NCBI GenBank assembly: GCA_902489295.1
Contig: CABTZM010000079.1
Coordinates: 1 to 8,913 of the forward strand
DNA from: an uncultured Collinsella sp.
Lineage (GTDB): Bacteria; Actinomycetota; Coriobacteriia; Coriobacteriales; Coriobacteriaceae
Direction of reading: 5' to 3'
Length of the DNA stretch: 8,913 nucleotides
The notes beneath the pieces were generated by a model. The model saw only the letters and a list, made by a program, of their open reading frames with translations. It was not told the DNA's origin and searched no databases. Of this stretch, positions 1 through 5,306 are shown in pieces; positions within the stretch are counted from its first letter, which is position 1; each line of letters starts with the position of its first letter. The position numbers and the translations under genes are program-made.

Positions 1-337
1 AGTTGAGGATCTTCTTGCCCACAGTCTTGAGCGTCAGCGGCTCCTTGGTGCCACCATCGAGATTCTCGTCGATGGAGCCTTCGCCCTTAACGCCCAGCGC
101 AATGGCGGCGTCATAGACCTTTGGCACATTCTGGCCGATAATGACCTGATACTGGCCGCCAGACCACTGAGCACCCAGTACGCCCTTGATCTTCTTAACT
201 TCATCGTCATTGGGGATGGACTGATCCTTGAGGTTCAGACGCAGGCGAGTCATGCAGTGCGTCGCGTTCGTCACATTGGAGGCGCCGCCAACGGCAGCAA
301 GCACGTCCTCGGCAATCTTCTTGTTATCGACAGCCAT
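1..337 (-). CDS. PTS EIIB(C) permease, beta-glucoside/glucose family, N-terminal fragment
   Basis: Membrane sugar transporter of the phosphotransferase system that phosphorylates its sugar during uptake. Only the first 112 codons are in the window; the gene continues past the left edge. The visible part is a complete EIIB domain: the phospho-accepting cysteine is Cys28 in THCMTRLRL, followed by LKD, a GVLGAQWSGGQYQVIIG segment (residues 52-68) and VPKVYD. This arrangement, with EIIB at the N terminus, is typical of BglF/BglP-like EIIBC(A) proteins, so an EIIC membrane domain is expected next. ATG at 337 is preceded by AAGGG seven bases upstream. The upstream same-strand neighbour is a BglG-type antiterminator, and a RAT/terminator lies in the leader, which supports a beta-glucoside or related sugar. 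The exact sugar cannot be read from this fragment. Confidence 0.9.
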   Translation of the reverse strand, partial: MAVDNKKIAEDVLAAVGGASNVTNATHCMTRLRLNLKDQSIPNDDEVKKIKGVLGAQWSGGQYQVIIGQNVPKVYDAAIALGVKGEGSIDENLDGGTKEPLTLKTVGKKILN

Positions 338-475
338 GTCGAATCCCTTCTCTTCCAACTAAAAGTCGTGGGACTTCACCGCGCCAAGACACACGATTCC
401 GCTCGCGCCTGCGCAGCGCGCGATGCCCATTGGCAAGAGATTTCATTGCATGTGATTCCCGGGTGGATCGACATG
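338..475 (-). other. Untranslated leader between terminator and PTS start codon
   Basis: About 138 bases separate the leader terminator from the PTS start codon. The stretch contains the PTS Shine-Dalgarno (345-349) and a GC-rich inverted repeat on the minus strand (TCGCGC ... GCGCGA). A 40-codon ATG frame lies in it but has no ribosome binding site and runs into the PTS start, so I do not call a gene. No other function is visible. Confidence 0.4.
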
Positions 476-546
476 AAAAAAGCCCCGCGCACAACCGACA
501 GAGACCCAATACGGATCTCGGCAGAATCGGTAGTGCCTCTCGGAGC
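476..546 (-). terminator. Leader terminator of the PTS gene, overlapping the RAT
   Basis: Read on the minus strand, the left arm GCUCCG (541-546) pairs with CGGGGC (482-487), GCAC with GUGC, and ACCGA with UCGGU. These enclose an inner hairpin GAGAUCC-GUAUU-GGGUCUC. The right arm is followed directly by six Ts (476-481). This is a long, nearly continuous Rho-independent terminator placed before the PTS gene. Its 5' arm is the 3' half of the RAT, so the two structures cannot form together, as in bgl/sac/lic-type antitermination. Confidence 0.8.
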
Positions 547-565
547 TGCGCCGTGAGTAACACCC
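529..565 (-). promoter_or_regulatory. Ribonucleic antiterminator (RAT) bound by BglG/LicT-type protein
   Basis: The minus-strand sequence begins GGGTGTTACT and ends AGGCACTACC, matching the conserved halves of RAT elements (GTTACT ... AGGCA ... ACC). GGU pairs with ACC at the base. The UUA/GGCA internal-loop positions are kept, and above them CUC pairs with GAG and CGG with CCG around a seven-base loop. The element is about 37 bases, longer than the roughly 29-base RATs of licS or bglP, because of the extra apical pairs. The 3' half overlaps the terminator arm. The likely ligand is the antiterminator encoded just upstream. Confidence 0.78.
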
Positions 566-576
566 AACACACGGCG

Positions 577-582
577 AGTATA
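577..582 (-). promoter_or_regulatory. Candidate -10 box for the RAT leader/PTS transcript
   Basis: TATACT on the minus strand, five of six matches to the sigma-A -10 consensus. It would start transcription near 570, a few bases before the RAT, a usual leader geometry. No good -35 hexamer is found 16-18 bases upstream, so an activator may be needed or the PTS gene may be read from further upstream. Confidence 0.45.
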
Positions 583-620
583 TGCGGTGGACGCGTTCGC
601 TGCGGCTCAGATTACCGACA

Positions 621-647
621 AACGGTAGCAAACGGTCTGCGAACGGT
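621..647. repeat. Three phased AACGGT direct repeats
   Basis: AACGGT occurs at 621-626, 631-636 and 642-647, each followed by NNGC or a close variant, so the spacing is 10 and 11 bases, one helical turn. The array lies about 40 bases upstream of the candidate minus-strand -10 box and just after the antiterminator stop codon. Such phasing is typical of cooperative regulator sites. The regulator is unknown. Confidence 0.5.
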
Positions 648-682
648 TGCCGAAACGAATTTGAAACGCTTAGTCGCCCCTA

Positions 683-1519
683 TTAGTTATCTACATTTGA
701 AGGAGCCACGCGATTCACATGCATGATGAGGTAGACGAGCTCTTCTTGCGCCAGCGGCTCGCCAAAGGTCTCCCGAATCAACTCGTCAATACGATGGGCA
801 CAGCGCGATGCCGCAGGATACTGCTCCACAAGCACGTCATAGAGACCGGAATTCTCGGTATCGATTGGCTCTTTCTTTGCCACGCGGTCGAGCAGATAGC
901 GCACATGAGTGGCAAAACGGGTAAAGGCAAACGACGAACGATCGACCGTCACGCCAAGCTCTTCCTGAATAATTGCGACCGTCATATCGAGCAGGCGCTC
1001 CTCCTGCCGTTCGGCCAAAACGCGTTTCTCACTCGGCTTAACCGCCGCATTGATAATCGACATGGCAATGCCTGCAGCCTCGCTTTGAGGCATGCGGACG
1101 GCAAAGGTTTTCTTAATGCCGCGAACAGCCAGCTCGCCTAAGCGATATTCAATGGGGTGCAACTGCTCCAGATCGCGCTCAAGCGGCAACGACACCACCA
1201 TGTGCTCACGAGCGCGCTTAATGGCAAACTGAATATGGTCGGCCAGCGTAATGGGAAGATTGGGGCTCAATTCGTACGAGAGCTGCCCGGTTGCGATATC
1301 TGCCAGCTGAGCGGAAAACTCCAGCACCTCGGGATCGACCTCGTCGATAAACGCCAGGTACTTGGAATCGATGCCGTAAAAGGTACGGGTGACGACATCC
1401 AGGTCGACCTCGTGCGGCATATCGCCAAAGCCGATACCGCGACCCAGCGCGATAAGCTGACGCCCCGCACCATCTTCGCAGATGGCAGCGTTGTGGTTAA
1501 TGCGCTGGATAGCCCTCAT
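683..1519 (-). CDS. BglG/LicT-family transcription antiterminator
   Basis: A 278-residue cytoplasmic RNA-binding regulator of PTS genes, the usual family length. Residues 1-55 form the CAT RNA-binding domain and keep Asn10, Gly26, Arg27 and Phe31, positions that contact RAT RNA in LicT. PRD1 (about 70-170) and PRD2 (about 175-278) follow. The expected phospho-histidines are His95 (LADHIQFAI), His205 (RFATHVRYL) and His267 (YLIMHVNRV). The fourth, normally in IALHIVNA of PRD1, is Ser154 (IAMSIINA). I start at 1519 because AGGAG lies ten bases upstream; 13 further codons upstream have no such site. The gene sits directly before the RAT, terminator and PTS gene on the same strand, so it most likely senses that permease: EIIB phosphorylates PRD1 to inhibit, HPr phosphorylates PRD2 to activate (known for the family). 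It could carry the name licT or bglG. Confidence 0.93.
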   Translation of the reverse strand: MRAIQRINHNAAICEDGAGRQLIALGRGIGFGDMPHEVDLDVVTRTFYGIDSKYLAFIDEVDPEVLEFSAQLADIATGQLSYELSPNLPITLADHIQFAIKRAREHMVVSLPLERDLEQLHPIEYRLGELAVRGIKKTFAVRMPQSEAAGIAMSIINAAVKPSEKRVLAERQEERLLDMTVAIIQEELGVTVDRSSFAFTRFATHVRYLLDRVAKKEPIDTENSGLYDVLVEQYPAASRCAHRIDELIRETFGEPLAQEELVYLIMHVNRVAPSNVDN

Positions 1520-1537
1520 GGAATCATTGCTCCTACT

Positions 1538-1572
1538 AAAACGCGCCGTGCAGACCATCTACGCGGCGCGTT
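1538..1572 (-). terminator. Hairpin terminator or attenuator between phosphoesterase and antiterminator genes
   Basis: On the minus strand AACGCGCCG (1564-1572) pairs with CGGCGCGTT (1540-1548). Inside, GUAGA and UCUGC pair around a UGG loop after one mismatch, giving a very stable hairpin. It ends in only four Ts, two of which pair in the stem, so it may leak. It lies 20 bases after the phosphoesterase stop and three bases before the antiterminator Shine-Dalgarno, so it could also lower antiterminator expression. Confidence 0.6.
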
Positions 1573-1592
1573 CATTCTACCTGCACTTCTAA

Positions 1593-2138
1593 TTACAGTC
1601 CAAAGAAGCTCAAGATCTGGTCTCGGCTTACGGGCTTGTAGCCATTGGCGTCGAGGCCAACATCGTAGCGGTAAACGGGACGCTCGCGATCACGGTTGCG
1701 CGTGTTAGTGCGGTCCCCCCTGCTGTGGATGTGTCCGTGCAGCATAATGGCGCCACGCGCTTTGCCGTTCCAACTGAGCATGGGGTAATGGCTCAGAACC
1801 AGACGATGTCCCTTGGCATAGCCGGGAGCAATCTCCAGGTAATCGCGCACGTCATCCCAAATGTGCGGTGCGTCCGGATCTTCCCAATCGCCGTCATGGT
1901 TGCCACGGATGAGCGTTACGTTCTGACATGTAATACGCTCGCGCAGGCGCACGGCCTCCGCCATGGGCAGTCGATACGTAAAGTCTCCCAGGATGTAGAG
2001 GCGGTCATCCGCAGCAACGCACTCGTTAATGGCGTCAATAACCTTGCGGTTCATCTCCTCGACCGAGGCGAACGGCCGATCCATATCGTGCAGGATATTC
2101 GTATCGCCCAAGTGCAAGTCGGCGGTAAACCACATCAT
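1593..2138 (-). CDS. Calcineurin-like metallophosphoesterase, small cytoplasmic type
   Basis: A 181-residue protein with the full dinuclear metal motif series of the calcineurin-like phosphoesterase superfamily: Asp7-x-His9, Gly51-Asp52, Gly79-Asn80-His81-Asp82, His117 (SHYP) and Gly135-His136-x-His138. It has no signal peptide or membrane segment, so it should act in the cytoplasm, hydrolysing a phosphomonoester or phosphodiester. The substrate cannot be deduced. The start is ATG at 2138, with GAGGA eight bases upstream; a second ATG follows at once, and a farther upstream ATG overlaps the Shine-Dalgarno and is unlikely to be used. It follows the small acidic/basic protein gene by 66 bases and ends at a strong hairpin, so it could be the last gene of the ADH/ALDH transcript or have its own promoter. 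Confidence 0.9.
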   Translation of the reverse strand: MMWFTADLHLGDTNILHDMDRPFASVEEMNRKVIDAINECVAADDRLYILGDFTYRLPMAEAVRLRERITCQNVTLIRGNHDGDWEDPDAPHIWDDVRDYLEIAPGYAKGHRLVLSHYPMLSWNGKARGAIMLHGHIHSRGDRTNTRNRDRERPVYRYDVGLDANGYKPVSRDQILSFFGL

Positions 2139-2178
2139 CGTCTGTGTCCTCATTTCGCAACGCATCTAACACGTGCCT

Positions 2179-2184
2179 AGTATA
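2179..2184 (-). promoter_or_regulatory. Candidate -10 box for the phosphoesterase gene
   Basis: TATACT on the minus strand, 40 bases before the phosphoesterase start. No convincing -35 hexamer is seen upstream, so the promoter is tentative. It would allow expression separately from the ADH/ALDH genes. Confidence 0.3.
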
Positions 2185-2204
2185 CAGACGCTTTGGCGCG
2201 GCGA

Positions 2205-2381
2205 TTACCCAAAGAGCCCGCCAAACAGTCCACGGCGGCGCTTGTCATTCTTTTTCGATGCGTCACCTTGTGCGTTCTTATCCTTCCGCTTTTTACGATC
2301 CTGCTCCAGTTCATCATCGTCGAGCAGCAGGTCCCACTCAAATGGATCGTCCGTCAGATCGAACAGGTCGTCGTCAAACAT
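2205..2381 (-). CDS. 58-residue charge-segregated small protein, function unknown
   Basis: I do not recognise this protein. Its start is well supported: ATG at 2381 with GAGGAG six bases upstream. Residues 1-28 carry fourteen Asp/Glu and no Lys/Arg, interspersed with Phe, Leu and Trp (DDPFEWDLLLDDD). Residues 29-50 carry twelve Lys/Arg, and the chain ends RRRGLFGGLFG. There is no signal peptide, long hydrophobic helix or cysteine. The Gly-Leu-Phe tail after a basic run could touch membrane or a protein partner, but that is a guess. It lies 60 bases after the aldehyde dehydrogenase stop and 66 before the phosphoesterase, all on the same strand, so co-transcription is likely. A short non-coding stretch is unlikely given the ribosome site and coherent composition. 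Confidence 0.72.
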   Translation of the reverse strand: MFDDDLFDLTDDPFEWDLLLDDDELEQDRKKRKDKNAQGDASKKNDKRRRGLFGGLFG

Positions 2382-2441
2382 GGCAAACTCCTCTAATGGC
2401 AGGAACAACCGGCGACTTTTTTCCTTATCTTCTATCTCATC

Positions 2442-3821
2442 CTAGTGCACAAACATGCGCACGAACTTGTGCTTCCAGCTTGCGTAGGGCGCATAGCGGA
2501 ACGGCACGTCCAGCCAGGTCGCCTTGTTCACGATGCTCTTCTTGTGACTAAACGTATCGAAGCTCTCGCGGCCATGGTACTGCCCCATGCCGCTCGCGCC
2601 CATACCGCCAAATCCCATATGACTCGTAGTCAAATGCATGATGGTATCGTTGACGCAGCCGCCGCCAAAAGGCACGTAGCGCACAAAGCGCTGCTGCACC
2701 GCGCGATCCTGGCTAAAGATATACAGAGCCAGCGGCGTCGGGCGATCCGTAATAAACGCCTCGACCTCGTCCAGGCTCTCAAACGTCAGTACCGGCAAGA
2801 TAGGGCCGAAGATTTCCTCCTGCATTACGGCATCCTCTGGCGTCACGCCGTCCAGGATCGTCGGCTCAATCTTGAGCGAGGCCTCGCGCGCCGCACCTCC
2901 CAGCACAACCTTGTCGGGGTCGACCAGCCCGCGCACGCGCTCAAAATGCTTGGCGTTGACGATATGGCCGTAGTCCTCGTTGTCGAGCGGGTGCTCGCCA
3001 AACATGCGGCGGACTTCCTCCTTGATGAGCTCCAACAGCTCATCGTGCACGCGCGCGTCAACCAGCAGATAGTCGGGCGCCACACAGGTCTGGCCCACGT
3101 TGAGCCACTTGCCAAAGGCGATACGTCGTGCCGCAACCTTCAAATTTGCGGAGGCGTCCACGATGCAGGGGCTCTTGCCGCCTAGCTCGAGCGTTACGGG
3201 CGTGAGGTTTTTGCTCGCGCGCTCCATGACAAGCTTGCCGACCGGAACACTACCGGTAAAGAAGATCTTGTCCCAGCACTCATCGAGCAGCGCCTCGTTC
3301 TCGGCACGGCCGCCCTCGACAACCGTCACCAGGCGCGGATCAAATGCTTCCTCGCAAATCTGCTTGAGCACCGTGCTCGAGGCCGGCGCATAGGCGCTCG
3401 GCTTGATGACCACGGTGTTGCCCGCAGCAAGCGCGCCGGCGAGCGGCTCGAGCGTCAACAAAAACGGGTAGTTCCAAGGCGCCATGATCAGCGTCACGCC
3501 ATAGGGAACCGGCTGCGTTTTGCACACGCTAATAGCATTGGCAAGGTCGCACGGGCGCAGGCGTGCGCGACTACATCGGGCCACATGCGCAATCTGATGG
3601 CGAATCTCGGAAAGCGACGTGCCGATCTCGCACATATACGCCTCGTCGTGCGACTTGCCTAAATCGGTCTTGAGCGCATGGGCGATATCGTCCTCGTGCG
3701 CCCGAACCGCATCGCGCAGACGCACGAGCGCGCGGCGGCGAGCATCGACATCAAACGTGGCATGCGTCTTAAAATAGGCGCGCTGACTGCTAACGATGCG
3801 CGCGATTTCCTCGGTGTTCAT
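2442..3821 (-). CDS. Aldehyde dehydrogenase, class-3-like (NAD(P)-dependent)
   Basis: A 459-residue soluble enzyme that oxidises an aldehyde to its carboxylate with NAD(P)+. The ALDH landmarks are present in order: Asn117 in APWNYP (oxyanion), Lys140 in VVIKPS (cofactor), FFTGS at 187-191, Glu212 in LELGGKSP (general base), Cys246 in GQTCVAPDY (nucleophile), Glu336 in EEIFGP and PFGGGCVND near 384-392. The short length, the APDY after the cysteine and the GFGGMGASGMGQYHG segment fit the class 3 (ALDH3/YwdH-like) branch rather than acylating or betaine types. The C terminus lacks a membrane anchor. The start at 3821 has AGGAGG four bases upstream, overlapping the stop of the alcohol dehydrogenase gene eight bases away, so the two are translationally coupled and probably share a pathway. 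The physiological aldehyde is not evident. Confidence 0.94.
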   Translation of the reverse strand: MNTEEIARIVSSQRAYFKTHATFDVDARRRALVRLRDAVRAHEDDIAHALKTDLGKSHDEAYMCEIGTSLSEIRHQIAHVARCSRARLRPCDLANAISVCKTQPVPYGVTLIMAPWNYPFLLTLEPLAGALAAGNTVVIKPSAYAPASSTVLKQICEEAFDPRLVTVVEGGRAENEALLDECWDKIFFTGSVPVGKLVMERASKNLTPVTLELGGKSPCIVDASANLKVAARRIAFGKWLNVGQTCVAPDYLLVDARVHDELLELIKEEVRRMFGEHPLDNEDYGHIVNAKHFERVRGLVDPDKVVLGGAAREASLKIEPTILDGVTPEDAVMQEEIFGPILPVLTFESLDEVEAFITDRPTPLALYIFSQDRAVQQRFVRYVPFGGGCVNDTIMHLTTSHMGFGGMGASGMGQYHGRESFDTFSHKKSIVNKATWLDVPFRYAPYASWKHKFVRMFVH

Positions 3822-3832
3822 GGACCCTCCTA
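3822..3832 (-). promoter_or_regulatory. Coupled stop codon/Shine-Dalgarno between ADH and ALDH
   Basis: The TAG stop of the alcohol dehydrogenase (3830-3832) forms the first part of the TAGGAGGG ribosome site for the aldehyde dehydrogenase. Ribosomes ending the first gene would be placed on the second, so the two enzymes should be made in step. Confidence 0.75.
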
Positions 3833-5050
3833 GTTTTCGTCCTCAAACATACCACCCGCGACGACCTCGTACATATGCTCGAGCTCCAAACGGTCCATTA
3901 AAAGCGGAACAGGATACAGCGGATTGGCCTCGGCATCGGCATGGGCCGCCATTTGCGGAATATCGGAGCGGCGAATACCCGAGACATATTTAGGAATTCC
4001 CAAGGCCTCGTTCATGCGATCGACCCAATCGATAAAGGCCTCGGCGGCAAGACTGTCCTGCGCGGTAGCCGGCGCAATACCCGCCATGCGAGCAAGATCG
4101 GCAAGCTTGGGAGCGGCGGCTTCGCCATAGGCACGCAGTATGTGCGGCAGGATGATCGCGTTGGCCAAACCGTGCGGAATGCCGTATCGGCCGCCCAGGC
4201 TGTGCGCGATGGCATGCACATATCCGACATAGGAGCGCGTAAATGCGACGCCCGCCTTATACGCCGCCGAAAGCATATTGCGGCGCGCACGCATGTTGTC
4301 GCCATGCTCATAGGCCTCGAGCAAATTGTCGTGGATGAGCTGAACCGCCTGGCGTGCCATCTTGCGCGTGTAGGGCGTGGTACTACGGCCGATAAACGCC
4401 TCGACGGCATGCGTCAGAGCATCCATACCCGTCTGTCCCGTAATGGACGCCGGCAACCCACGCGTAAACTCGGGGTCGTGCACCGCAAAGCGTGGGATGA
4501 GCACAAAGTCGTTAATAGGGTACTTATAGTGCGTCTCGTCGTCGGTAATCACTGCCGCGAGCGTGACTTCGCTTCCCGTACCGGCGGTAGTGGGAACCGC
4601 GATAAGCAGCGGCAGGAGCCGGTGAACGCGCAACAGGCCGCGCATTTTGTTGATGGGCTTGTTTGGCTGCGCAATGCGCGCGCCCACGCCCTTGGCACAG
4701 TCCATGGCCGAACCGCCACCAAAACCGATAATGGCCCGGCAGTCGTTCTCGCGATACAGCGTCGCCGCTTCCTCCACATTCGAGACCGTGGGGTTCGCAC
4801 GCGTATCGGCATAGACCGTAACGCCAATCCCCTTGGACGCGAGCGCGCGCTCGAGCGGCGCCGTGAGCCCCAAACGGGCAATACCAGGGTCAGTCACGAT
4901 GAGCACACGCTGAATCGAGCGCTTTTGAAGCACCGCGGGCACATCCTCGGCATGCTCCAAAATACGCGGCTCGGTATAGGGCAGGATCGGCAATGCGATG
5001 CGAAAAACCGTCTGATATGTTCGGCACCAGGCACGACGGGCTAGATGCAT
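3830..5050 (-). CDS. Iron-containing (group III) alcohol dehydrogenase
   Basis: A 406-residue cytoplasmic enzyme interconverting an alcohol and an aldehyde with NAD(P)(H). It shows the group III signature: GGGSAMDCAKG at 111-121 for nucleotide binding, PTTAGTGSEVT at 153-163, and metal ligands Asp210 and His214 (GMDALTHAVE), His279 (VHAIAH) and His293 (GIPHG). The 14-residue gap between the last two histidines equals that in FucO. The N-terminal 40 residues, rich in Arg and aromatic residues (RTYQTVFRIALPILPY), resemble those of a gut-anaerobe subgroup. The start at 5050 has AAGGAG eight bases upstream; a longer reading frame back to 5119 lacks a ribosome site. It is first in the operon and is coupled to the aldehyde dehydrogenase. 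Two palindromes lie in its upstream region. The substrate is unknown; butanol/ethanol-type or diol-derived aldehydes are possible. Confidence 0.94.
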   Translation of the reverse strand: MHLARRAWCRTYQTVFRIALPILPYTEPRILEHAEDVPAVLQKRSIQRVLIVTDPGIARLGLTAPLERALASKGIGVTVYADTRANPTVSNVEEAATLYRENDCRAIIGFGGGSAMDCAKGVGARIAQPNKPINKMRGLLRVHRLLPLLIAVPTTAGTGSEVTLAAVITDDETHYKYPINDFVLIPRFAVHDPEFTRGLPASITGQTGMDALTHAVEAFIGRSTTPYTRKMARQAVQLIHDNLLEAYEHGDNMRARRNMLSAAYKAGVAFTRSYVGYVHAIAHSLGGRYGIPHGLANAIILPHILRAYGEAAAPKLADLARMAGIAPATAQDSLAAEAFIDWVDRMNEALGIPKYVSGIRRSDIPQMAAHADAEANPLYPVPLLMDRLELEHMYEVVAGGMFEDEN

Positions 5051-5068
5051 AAAGGAAACTCCTTCATT

Positions 5069-5084
5069 TGTTGATGGGTCAACA
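5069..5084. promoter_or_regulatory. Operator-like palindrome, copy 1
   Basis: TGTTGATGGGTCAACA is a perfect 6-4-6 inverted repeat. It sits four bases upstream of the ADH Shine-Dalgarno and downstream of the candidate -10 box, where a bound repressor would block transcription. In RNA it could also fold as a small hairpin. A near copy lies at 5133-5148. Confidence 0.5.
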
Positions 5085-5096
5085 TTTGCTCGACCG

Positions 5097-5102
5097 ATTG
5101 TA
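5097..5102 (-). promoter_or_regulatory. Candidate -10 box for the ADH/ALDH operon
   Basis: TACAAT on the minus strand, between the two palindromes, predicting a start near 5090. The expected -35 position (5120-5125) reads GGCTGC, a poor match, so the promoter may be weak without an activator. Tentative. Confidence 0.35.
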
Positions 5103-5132
5103 CTCATCGAAGGGTTCAAGCAGCCTGCAAAT

Positions 5133-5148
5133 CGTTAATCAATCAACA
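5133..5148. promoter_or_regulatory. Operator-like palindrome, copy 2
   Basis: On the minus strand it reads TGTTGATTGATTAACG, sharing TGTTGA-N4-TYAAC with copy 1. The start-to-start distance is 64 bases, about six helical turns, so the two sites face the same side of the helix. The spacing between half-sites (N4 between TTGA and TCAA) differs from the FNR box, where it is N6. Confidence 0.45.
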
Positions 5149-5194
5149 TCTTCACACGCTCAAAATTATTTATTAAAAATCATTCCTAATAGGC

Positions 5195-5222
5195 TTCACA
5201 TTCGGTCGCATTTATGGATAAT
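5195..5222 (+). promoter_or_regulatory. Rubrerythrin promoter
   Basis: The -35 TTCACA (5195-5200) and the -10 GATAAT (5217-5222), each one mismatch from consensus, are separated by 16 bases. A strongly A/T-rich stretch (about 5160-5190) lies directly upstream and could act as an UP element. The start would be near 5229, giving a leader of about 78 bases. Confidence 0.6.
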
Positions 5223-5241
5223 AGAACTCGTCAAGACGCGC

Positions 5242-5270
5242 GTCCGGAGAGGGCCCTTACGGGACCGGAC
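5242..5270 (+). promoter_or_regulatory. Hairpin in the rubrerythrin leader
   Basis: GTCCGG (5242-5247) pairs with CCGGAC (5265-5270), and an inner CCC-UUAC-GGG can extend the stem. No T-run follows, so it is not a terminator. It may stabilise the 5' end of the mRNA. Confidence 0.4.
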
Positions 5271-5286
5271 AAGCGCCCCATCGCCA

Positions 5287-5303
5287 TCGATCGAAAGGAT
5301 CGA
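5287..5303 (+). promoter_or_regulatory. Rubrerythrin ribosome site inside a small hairpin
   Basis: TCGATC (5287-5292) and GATCGA (5298-5303) form a six-pair stem around GAAAG, so the Shine-Dalgarno AAAGGA (5294-5299) lies in the loop and upper stem. This site, seven bases before ATG 5307, decides the start; the reading frame is open further upstream but has no ribosome site there. Confidence 0.45.
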
Positions 5304-5306
5304 ATC

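Noticed and set aside
353..475. Possible leader peptide of about 40 codons before the PTS start
   Set aside because: It has no Shine-Dalgarno, an Arg-rich random-looking composition, and runs out of frame past the PTS start codon.
2191..2214. Inverted repeat CTTTGG/CCAAAG at the end of the small protein gene as a terminator
   Set aside because: Only six pairs with a twelve-base loop and no following T-run on either strand.
3941..5044. A 367-codon open frame on the plus strand opposite the alcohol dehydrogenase
   Set aside because: Shadow of a well-supported gene; no ribosome site and no recognisable domain.
5069..5084. FNR-type box in the ADH upstream region
   Set aside because: TTGA and TCAA are separated by four bases, whereas the FNR consensus needs six; kept only as an unassigned palindrome.
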